DNA of 10,820 nucleotides from an uncultured Eubacteriales bacterium (GTDB lineage: Bacteria; Bacillota; Clostridia; Oscillospirales; Oscillospiraceae). Shown piece after piece: positions 6,083-10,820 of the stretch (position 1 is the first letter of the stretch; the number at the start of each line of letters is the position of its first letter). The notes below the pieces were generated by a model. The model was not told the DNA's origin. It searched no databases and saw only the letters and a program-made list of their open reading frames with translations. The stretch covers positions 1 through 10,820 of the forward strand of contig UQXG01000076.1 of assembly GCA_900544945.1 (NCBI GenBank). Direction: 5' to 3'. The position numbers were made by a program, and so were the translations under genes.

Positions 6083-7198
6083 TTACACCTTCTCGAATTC
6101 CTTGGCCACGTCCTCCAGAAGCTTCCGGATGGGCAGGTGCTGGGGGCAGACCTTCTCGCACTTGCCGCATTTCACACAGTCTGAAGCTCTGCTGCCGGGG
6201 CGGGTGTGGATTTCATTGTAATCATGATCCGCATTTCCGTCGTGATTCACCCGCTTGGCGTTCATGGCGGCAAAGAGATCGGGAATGGAAATCTGCTGGG
6301 GACAGCCGTCGGTGCAGTACCGGCAGCCGGTGCAGGGAATCAGATCCTTATTGTGGAAAATGGCCTGAACCTTCTCCACGGCAGCCTGTTCCTGCCCGTT
6401 CAGAGGCTGGAAATCCTTCATATAGGAAAGATTATCCTCCATCTGCGCCAGGTCGCTCATGCCGGACAGCACCATCCGGATTCCCGGGAAGCCCGCGGCA
6501 AAGCGCACGGCGTAGCTGGCGAGGCTTCCGCCATGAAGTTCCTTCAGAATGGCCTCTGCCTCCTTTGGCAGATTCACCAGATTGCCGCCCTTCACCGGCT
6601 CCATGACGATAATGGGCTTGCCATGCTTCCGGCAGACCTCATAGCAGGCTCGGCTCTGAACCCCGGGGTCATTGTAGTCGGCGTAGTTGAACTGAATCTG
6701 CACGGCTTCCACCTGGGGATACTCCGTCAGAATCTGATCCAGCATTTCCGGGCGGTCATGGAAGGAAAGACCCACATGGCGCACCTTGCCCTCGGCCTTC
6801 AGGGCGAAGGCAGTCTCATAGGCGCGGCACTTTTTGTAATGGGGATAATTCTCCGCGCTCTGGGCGTGCATCAGGTAGAAGTCAAAATAATTCACCCCGC
6901 AGGCCTCCAGCTGGCTTTCAAAGAAGGGTCGGATGTCCGCCTCGGTTTTGAAGAAATTCCCAGACAGCTTGTTTGTCAGAATGTACCTGTCACGGGGATA
7001 CCGGCTGGTCAGGCAGGTCTTCAGAGCCGTCTCGCTTTTCCCCTGCAAATAGCCGTGGGCGGTGTCAAAATAGTGGAAGCCAGCGTCCAAAAAGGCGTCC
7101 ACCATCCGATTCATTTCGGCAATGTCCACCTCTTCGCCCTGCATAGGCAGACGCATACAGCCAAAGCCCAGCTTCTTATCGGTTCCAAAAATATCCAT
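6083..7198 (-). CDS. Aldo/keto reductase with C-terminal two-[4Fe-4S] ferredoxin domain
   Basis: A 371-residue cytoplasmic oxidoreductase of the clostridial aldo/keto reductase group. The barrel covers about 1-270 with the catalytic tetrad visible: D45 and Y50 (FDTAHGY), K77 (TNKLS) and H111 (LMHAQS). EPVKGGNL near 200-207 is the typical late-strand motif. The C-terminal part carries two cysteine sets, C289/C292/C295/C299-P (CTGCRYCTDGCP) and C341/C344/C347/C351-P (CVKCGKCEKVCP), enough for two [4Fe-4S] clusters. Such fusions suggest electron transfer between the reductase site and a ferredoxin-like partner. The substrate is unknown. The ATG at 7198 has AAAGGAA upstream. It has its own promoter and a leader dyad. 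After the stop I see two GC-rich hairpins (6056-6067 and 6031-6055) but no T-run. Confidence 0.93.
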   Translation of the reverse strand: MDIFGTDKKLGFGCMRLPMQGEEVDIAEMNRMVDAFLDAGFHYFDTAHGYLQGKSETALKTCLTSRYPRDRYILTNKLSGNFFKTEADIRPFFESQLEACGVNYFDFYLMHAQSAENYPHYKKCRAYETAFALKAEGKVRHVGLSFHDRPEMLDQILTEYPQVEAVQIQFNYADYNDPGVQSRACYEVCRKHGKPIIVMEPVKGGNLVNLPKEAEAILKELHGGSLASYAVRFAAGFPGIRMVLSGMSDLAQMEDNLSYMKDFQPLNGQEQAAVEKVQAIFHNKDLIPCTGCRYCTDGCPQQISIPDLFAAMNAKRVNHDGNADHDYNEIHTRPGSRASDCVKCGKCEKVCPQHLPIRKLLEDVAKEFEKV

Positions 7199-7251
7199 AG
7201 CACAATTCCTTTCCGAGATAACATTGTTTGAGCCCAGAGGTCTTCTCTATC

Positions 7252-7277
7252 GGTCAGCTATCCCCCGATTGCTGACC
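7252..7277 (-). promoter_or_regulatory. Dyad in the leader of the aldo/keto reductase gene
   Basis: GGTCAGC (7252-7258) is complementary to GCTGACC (7271-7277). After one mismatch the pairing continues ATC/GAT around CCCC, giving 11-base arms with a single mismatch. It starts a few bases downstream of the predicted transcription start (about 7281) and has no T-run. An operator or a leader hairpin fits; a terminator does not. Confidence 0.5.
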
Positions 7278-7287
7278 TTCTGCCTAG

Positions 7288-7316
7288 AATATACCATATT
7301 CCCCCGGATTTCGCAA
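7288..7316 (-). promoter_or_regulatory. Promoter of the aldo/keto reductase gene
   Basis: On the - strand, TTGCGA (7311-7316) and TATATT (7288-7293) are 17 bases apart. This gives a leader of roughly 80 bases before the ATG at 7198. Confidence 0.65.
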
Positions 7317-7429
7317 TCCCGGCTTGCATAGCTCCCGGTGGAAATGCCGGACTGACGCATTTTAACGGGTTTGCGTTTGGCTGTGTGTCAAACAAGGCTG
7401 CCCCGCCCTGCCGCTGAACGGTCTTATAC

Positions 7430-7474
7430 TGAACTCCAATTAAAATCTTTTTTAAAGATTTTAATTGGAGTTCA
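7430..7474. repeat. Perfect palindrome 3 (21-bp arms, TTT centre) overlapping a stop codon
   Basis: The left arm 7430-7450 begins TGAACTCC and is the exact reverse complement of 7454-7474, with TTT between. The outermost - strand TGA (7474-7472) is the stop codon of the anti-sigma-like gene. No T-run follows the stem on the - strand (next bases GTATAAG), so it is not a classical terminator, although a stem this strong could protect an mRNA end. Confidence 0.9.
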
Positions 7475-8638
7475 TATGAGACTTGTTTTGTGACTTAGGA
7501 CAATCGGCGTTTCTGCCTGGAGAACTGTATCGTTATTTCCTGTCAGATTCAGTTGAATGCGGCTGCCATCCTTCATTACGGCGTAAATCGCATTCTCCAC
7601 ATTCTCACCAATTCTTGGAGAGATGCCGATTGCATCCGGCTGTGGGACATAGGAAATATTCGCCCCAAAGGGAGTCACCCGGAAAGAAGAAATCTGCACT
7701 TCTTCCAATGAATCTACGGTATCCCACTGTTTTTCATCCGCATAACGCCAGACTTTGGCTTGCGCGAAAACAGGCTTTGTAATCAGCTCTATAAACTGGT
7801 TATCCGAATCAAAGGTAACATCGAAATTCCACTCCTCGTCTGTAAGAATATCAGAGCAGAACAGCCCCGCTGCCTCCTCACCGTCCACAATGTAGGTCTG
7901 TCCGGCATACTTTTCTTCTATTTCTCGTTGCAATTCCTGATTTTTGTATTCCAGGGTGATACCCATAAGCCGGATGCGGAAAGATACATCCTTTCCAAAA
8001 GGATCTTCCAGCAACATGGGCTTGTTGGGATCCATCTTTTCACAACGGATGGTCATGCAGAAAAGAACCGTATTGGGCTGACCATCTCCATCCACTATCC
8101 AGTCTCCACTGTCAAGATACCAGTAGTTGCGCTCACTATCTACGGTTCCGATAGAAGCCACAGCCAAGGAATATGCGGCTTTCCGGCTGGCGCTGTCATT
8201 TCCCATGGACAGTCTCTTGTCATCCAACGTGGGTGGGTTCAGGTATTGCTCCAAATCCACGTCATCCGGCGCGGTAATCTGGAAAACCAGATAGCCTGTT
8301 CTTCCATCACAAATAGTGGATTTCAGATCGACAGTCCAATCTTTTTTGGTTTGAGACTGTCCCACAATCTGCTCGTTATTCTGAATATACTGTATCTGCT
8401 CAGAGGACAGCGGCGTTTCACTGCGTGCCGAGAAAATCTGCTGGAACCAGCCATTGGCATACGCCACCGCACAGCCCACCAGCAGCAGCGTCAGGGCAAT
8501 CACGGCAGCAATCAGCAGCGGACTGCGCAAGCGGCTGCGTTTTTTGGCTGAAAAGCTGCTCACAGTGTCTTTTTCCGCTTCCTCAATGTACTTGCGATTG
8601 ATGTAGGATAGTCCCAGAAACAATTCTTTGCCGTTCAT
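7472..8638 (-). CDS. Single-pass membrane protein, probable anti-sigma factor (DUF4179-like)
   Basis: A 388-residue protein translationally coupled to the ECF sigma gene: its ATG (8638) overlaps the sigma stop as ATGA. The short N-terminal cytoplasmic part (1-38, MNGKELFLGLSYIN...) ends in a basic cluster (AKKRSRLRS) before one membrane segment at about 39-61. The remaining ~325 residues should lie outside. This layout, the coupling and the LGLSYINRKYIEEAE start resemble the DUF4179-type anti-sigma proteins of Clostridia. No zinc anti-sigma motif (HxxxCxxC) is seen in the cytoplasmic part. The exterior part (for example DWTVDLKSTICDGRTGYLVF, about 100-119) has no recognised enzymatic motif and may sense an envelope signal. 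Role as partner of the sigma factor is inferred from context; the family name is moderately certain. Confidence 0.82.
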   Translation of the reverse strand: MNGKELFLGLSYINRKYIEEAEKDTVSSFSAKKRSRLRSPLLIAAVIALTLLLVGCAVAYANGWFQQIFSARSETPLSSEQIQYIQNNEQIVGQSQTKKDWTVDLKSTICDGRTGYLVFQITAPDDVDLEQYLNPPTLDDKRLSMGNDSASRKAAYSLAVASIGTVDSERNYWYLDSGDWIVDGDGQPNTVLFCMTIRCEKMDPNKPMLLEDPFGKDVSFRIRLMGITLEYKNQELQREIEEKYAGQTYIVDGEEAAGLFCSDILTDEEWNFDVTFDSDNQFIELITKPVFAQAKVWRYADEKQWDTVDSLEEVQISSFRVTPFGANISYVPQPDAIGISPRIGENVENAIYAVMKDGSRIQLNLTGNNDTVLQAETPIVLSHKTSLI

Positions 8639-9189
8639 ACCCGGATTTCCTCCTTTTGAAGATACGCACGCAGCTTTTCCTTCGTTCTGCTCAGCTGCAT
8701 TTTCACCTTGCTTTCCGTCATGCCGTATCGCTGAGCAATCTCCGCGATGGTCTCCACATACCAGTACCGCCGCAGAAAAATCAGTCGGCTCTCCTTGGGA
8801 AGGCTCTCCAGAAACCCGTCCAGAATGCGCCCCAGCTCTTTCCCCCGCATTTCACGCTCCCGACTGGCATCGGGAATGCACCGCTCCATCTCCTCTGTCA
8901 GCGAAACCACCGCTGCTCTTCGCTTGGCCGCCATGCTCCAGTCCAGCCGGTTCAGGGACAGATGACGGCAGATGGACGCAAGAAAGGCAAAGAAATATTG
9001 GGGTCGCTGGGGCGGGATCGCCTTCCAGGTTTCTAAGTATGTATCATTCACGCTTTCCTCCGCATCTTCCCGGCTGCGCAAAATATTTCTCGCCAAGGCA
9101 TTCAGCTTCCGGCCATAGGCGGCGTCCGTTTCTTGGATGGCATCCTCATTTCTCACCCAGAACAATGCGATAATTTCGGTGTCTTCCAC
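8635..9189 (-). CDS. ECF-type RNA polymerase sigma factor (sigma-70 family)
   Basis: A 184-residue ECF sigma factor with only regions 2 and 4. Region 2 is about residues 20-85 (LNALARNILRSREDAEESVN followed by DTYLETW). Region 4 is about 120-178 (LPKESRLIFLRRYWY, then the helix-turn-helix IAEIAQRYGMTESKVKMQLS and RTKEKLRAYL). The start is a GTG at 9189; no ATG lies nearby in frame, and AAGGAAG sits about 9 bases upstream. The gene overlaps the following membrane protein by ATGA, the classic sigma/anti-sigma arrangement, so it likely controls envelope or stress genes when released. ECF genes often self-activate. The upstream bases hold TATCAT (9259-9264) with only a weak -35, so a self-recognised promoter is possible but not shown. 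Confidence 0.93.
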   Translation of the reverse strand: MEDTEIIALFWVRNEDAIQETDAAYGRKLNALARNILRSREDAEESVNDTYLETWKAIPPQRPQYFFAFLASICRHLSLNRLDWSMAAKRRAAVVSLTEEMERCIPDASREREMRGKELGRILDGFLESLPKESRLIFLRRYWYVETIAEIAQRYGMTESKVKMQLSRTKEKLRAYLQKEEIRV

Positions 9190-9271
9190 TTTGGGTCACT
9201 TCCTTTTCTTTTATTCCTCACCCTGACAGTAAGATTTCCGATTCCAAAAGTCACATCTATGATAACATTTT

Positions 9272-9321
9272 TTCAAAAAAAAGAAAACGCCCAAAATCCT
9301 CTGAAAACCAGGGATTTTGGG
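9272..9321 (-). terminator. Intrinsic terminator downstream of the LacI remnant
   Basis: CCCAAAATCC (9290-9299) pairs with GGATTTTGGG (9312-9321), with an inner CTG/CAG extension and a single-base bulge. On the - strand the stem is followed by a strongly T-rich tail (CGTTTTCTTTTTTTTG, about 9289-9274). It lies 25 bases past the stop of the LacI-like fragment and was presumably its terminator. It now separates the remnant region from the sigma operon. Confidence 0.8.
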
Positions 9322-9345
9322 TGCCGGTGACCGGACTTAAGTACG

Positions 9346-9450
9346 CTACGGTGCATTTTGATTGGTTCCAGGCAGGCTGTCCCGCAAAATCACTCCGTGA
9401 GGGATGATGCGTTCGGTGCCGCTAACCGGACTCGATTACATTAAGGTGTG
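9346..9450 (-). pseudogene. C-terminal remnant of a LacI-family regulator
   Basis: On the - strand the codons ending at TAG (9348-9346) read ...SGTERIIPHGVILRDSLPG..., a typical last beta-strand of a LacI-type repressor (consensus style: ERI-LP-x-LVxRxS). Upstream, a neighbouring frame reads LNVIESG before a stop at 9424-9422. That also fits the end of a LacI effector domain, so a frameshift appears to lie near 9418-9430. Nothing LacI-like continues beyond about 9450, where relaxase sequence on the other strand begins. Only about 30 residues of a normal ~335 remain and the DNA-binding domain is gone. The identification rests on a short stretch, but it is supported by the terminator just downstream. 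Confidence 0.6.
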
Positions 9451-9451
9451 A

Positions 9452-9712
9452 ATACACAATCACATAATCTTCAACTCCACCACGCTGGACTGCGCCCAAA
9501 AATTCAAGGATTTCTATTATTCCGGACTGGCCATTCAAAGATTGAGTGACCTGATTTGTCTGGAACATGGTCTGTCCATCATTGAAAAGGTGCCCTATTC
9601 TCAGCGGCGAAAGAGAACAATCTATGAGAAGCGCACTACCTACCCACAAATGGAAAATGGTTTGTGGGCATTCATTCCAAAACGAAATAATCCCCAGGAT
9701 ATCATCCGTTAA
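9452..9712 (+). pseudogene. Relaxase/mobilization nuclease fragment of a conjugative element
   Basis: The + frame from 9452 to TAA at 9710-9712 encodes 86 residues with no start codon at its beginning; an in-frame TGA at 9449-9451 precedes it. It opens with IHNHIIFNS, the histidine-triad strand that coordinates metal in MOB relaxases (usual DKDHIHNHIIFN). It continues with LDCAQKFKDFYYSG, LSDLICLEHGLSIIE and RRKRTIYEKRTTY, all in the order seen in clostridial relaxases. After that (PQMENGLWAFIPKR) similarity is lost. The catalytic tyrosine domain upstream and the whole C-terminal part are missing, and the last codons run into the terminator hairpin at 9689-9733. Base composition is AT-richer than the neighbours, as expected for foreign DNA. 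It cannot make a functional protein. Confidence 0.75.
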
Positions 9713-9733
9713 GAAGATGAAGTCCTGGGGATT
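9687..9733 (-). terminator. Terminator downstream of the aldose epimerase gene (possibly bidirectional)
   Basis: AATCCCCAGGA (9689-9699) pairs exactly with TCCTGGGGATT (9723-9733), and an inner TCATC/GATGA pair (9702-9706, 9716-9720) extends the structure. It lies 7 bases beyond the epimerase stop (9742-9740). On the - strand the stem is followed by ATTTCGTTTT and on the + strand by TTC, so T-tails are modest. The tail of the relaxase fragment overlaps it. Confidence 0.65.
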
Positions 9734-9739
9734 TTCAAA

Positions 9740-10609
9740 TTAGAAGCATTGCAGTGACCACGCGGTCTGATACACACCCATGGCTGGCAGTGAAATGAGA
9801 TCTACCTGTTTTTCCAAATCCTCGATCACATCCTGATGGGATGGAAGACTGCTCCACGGCTCCAGGCAGATATAGGGCGCATCCGTCTTGGGCATGTGCC
9901 AGAAGCCGAAAATCGGGAAATCCGGGGCCATAAGTGTTACGCCACGATGACCCTTGGAGCTTTTCAGTGTTACCTCACCGGGAATGCCTTTCAGGACGAT
10001 GGCGTCCTCGTCAAACATATGGTGAGACAGTGGAAGCTGATTGCATTCCATCGGGAAGGGCAGTTCCCGTCCGGTGATGAAGCACGCTGGGGTAAATTCC
10101 ATCCGCCGGGGCTGGCAGGGCGGAACCTCTATCACATAGTCCTCAAAGCGCAGCCCTTCCTCCAGAGGAACATTGATTCCGGGGTGTCCCCCAAGACCAA
10201 AGTGCATGGTTTTTTCGTCTTTATTTTCCACGGTAATCTCCACATGCAGCGTGGCATTTTCCAAACGGTAACGGATGGAATAGCGGAACAGGAAAGGATA
10301 CTGCTCATAGAACGCAGGACAGCTTTCCAGCACGAAGGTTATGGCAGCATCCGTCTGCTCTGCAACGGAGAACTCCGCCGTCGGTGCAAAGCCGTGAATG
10401 GGCATATGGTACAACTCCCCCCGATACCGGTAACAGCCATTGGTCAGCCGTGCCACATAGGGGAAAATGGTCAATGATCGGTCCGGCCAGTATTTTGGGT
10501 CACCCTGCCAAAGATACTGCGTGCCATCGACACTTTGCAAACTCATGAGCTGGGCGCCGACAGAATCGATGACGGCTGTCATGCTCCCGCTGCGGATTGT
10601 AAACATCAT
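9740..10609 (-). CDS. Aldose 1-epimerase family protein (galactose mutarotase-like)
   Basis: A 289-residue cytoplasmic enzyme of the aldose 1-epimerase superfamily, which interconverts alpha and beta anomers of hexoses or hexose phosphates. It has the usual beta-sandwich layout. Likely active-site residues are H72 (MPIHGFAP), H142 (FGLGGHPGINVP) and E250 (ICLEPWSSLPS), with R54 (FPYVARLTNG) in the expected substrate-binding position. Length is normal for the bacterial YihR/LacX-like branch, and LGGHPGINVP favours that branch over classical GalM. Two ATGs are adjacent (10609 and 10606); I chose the first because AGGAGG lies 8 bases upstream. It has its own promoter with a palindromic operator. 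The downstream LacI remnant suggests it once belonged to a sugar-responsive locus. The substrate is unknown. Confidence 0.92.
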   Translation of the reverse strand: MMFTIRSGSMTAVIDSVGAQLMSLQSVDGTQYLWQGDPKYWPDRSLTIFPYVARLTNGCYRYRGELYHMPIHGFAPTAEFSVAEQTDAAITFVLESCPAFYEQYPFLFRYSIRYRLENATLHVEITVENKDEKTMHFGLGGHPGINVPLEEGLRFEDYVIEVPPCQPRRMEFTPACFITGRELPFPMECNQLPLSHHMFDEDAIVLKGIPGEVTLKSSKGHRGVTLMAPDFPIFGFWHMPKTDAPYICLEPWSSLPSHQDVIEDLEKQVDLISLPAMGVYQTAWSLQCF

Positions 10610-10642
10610 ACAAAACCCTCCTGAATTGGAAATAAGAGAAAG

Positions 10643-10652
10643 GAAACGTTTC
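10643..10652. promoter_or_regulatory. LacI/CcpA-type operator at the epimerase transcription start
   Basis: GAAACGTTTC is a perfect 10-base palindrome with the central CG typical of LacI-family operators. It lies just downstream of the -10 (10660-10665) at the predicted start point, so a bound repressor should block transcription. It fits the CcpA cre pattern with two mismatches at the outer positions, so either a dedicated LacI protein or CcpA could bind. Confidence 0.6.
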
Positions 10653-10659
10653 TATTCGT

Positions 10660-10688
10660 ATTCTACCCTGGTCAGCTTCCTGGTGCAA
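10660..10688 (-). promoter_or_regulatory. Promoter of the epimerase gene
   Basis: On the - strand, TTGCAC (10683-10688) and TAGAAT (10660-10665) are 17 bases apart, giving a leader of about 43 bases before the ATG. Confidence 0.75.
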
Positions 10689-10741
10689 GCCCCAATTCTA
10701 CCGTTTTGCATAGGCATATTAAACTAAATACATATTCTGAA

Positions 10742-10820
10742 TTTGTACAAACTGCAAGAAATACGCGTTTTTTAAAGTAAAATCATACTTTTTATTGTTA
10801 AGTCGCTTGACAAAATAATG
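10742..10820 (+). promoter_or_regulatory. AT-rich control region with palindromes and an outward -35 box
   Basis: No gene is visible from 10689 to the end. The stretch contains the palindrome TTTGTACAAA (10742-10751), a dyad AAAGTA-N6-TACTTT (10774-10791), and a consensus TTGACA at 10807-10812 on the + strand. The matching -10 would lie beyond the window, so this is probably the promoter of a divergent gene. The palindromes are possible operators. Confidence 0.4.

Noticed and set aside
9321..9430. A possible tRNA gene on the - strand
   Set aside because: The end resembles a tRNA T-arm and acceptor, but the T-stem does not pair (GTAC against CCGG) and no matching 5' acceptor GCCGGTG lies at the right distance; the intervening bases encode the LacI tail.
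9422..9649. A 75-codon - strand open frame across the relaxase fragment
   Set aside because: It is antisense to clear relaxase codons for most of its length; only its last codons (LNVIESG) look meaningful, as part of the LacI remnant. It has no ribosome site.

Overview
The window looks like chromosomal DNA of a moderately GC-rich Firmicute, most likely a gut Oscillospiraceae/Clostridia relative. This is inferred from strong AGGAGG-type ribosome sites, sigma-A style promoters, a clostridial ECF sigma/membrane anti-sigma pair, a ferredoxin-tailed aldo/keto reductase typical of anaerobes, and a relaxase remnant of clostridial type. The species cannot be fixed from the sequence. Apart from two remnants at 9.3-9.7 kb, the genes are intact and tightly packed.

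Left part (1-4310, + strand): a glycerate or sugar-diacid utilisation cluster. It holds a CdaR-type regulator, a GntP-family permease and a MOFRL-type glycerate 2-kinase. The expected flow is sensing of an acid, proton-coupled uptake, then phosphorylation of glycerate to 2-phosphoglycerate for lower glycolysis. A good intrinsic terminator follows the permease. Between permease and kinase lies an unusual 144-base block bounded by two different perfect palindromes with tiny loops. A second terminator closes the cluster and faces a convergent gene.

Middle part (4306-7316, - strand): three separately promoted single genes. They are an MBL-fold hydrolase, a small lipoprotein with EF-hand-like acidic loops, and an aldo/keto reductase with a C-terminal two-cluster ferredoxin domain. 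Each has a recognisable promoter, and each promoter has a dyad in or beside it.

Right part (7430-9321, - strand): a two-gene operon encoding an ECF sigma factor and a single-pass membrane protein, probably its anti-sigma factor. The genes overlap by ATGA. The stop codon of the second gene lies inside a 21-bp perfect palindrome.

Far right (9321-10820): a decayed junction followed by an intact gene. The last codons of a LacI-family regulator (- strand) abut a fragment of a conjugative relaxase (+ strand) at about 9450. This looks like a scar of mobile-element insertion and decay. Beyond it is an aldose 1-epimerase gene whose promoter carries a LacI/CcpA-style GAAACGTTTC operator. The last 130 bases are AT-rich, contain small palindromes, and end in a consensus -35 box pointing out of the window. 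I see no CRISPR array, rRNA, intact tRNA, complete insertion sequence or defence system. The most unexplained structure is the set of perfect palindromes with their shared GC-rich flank.
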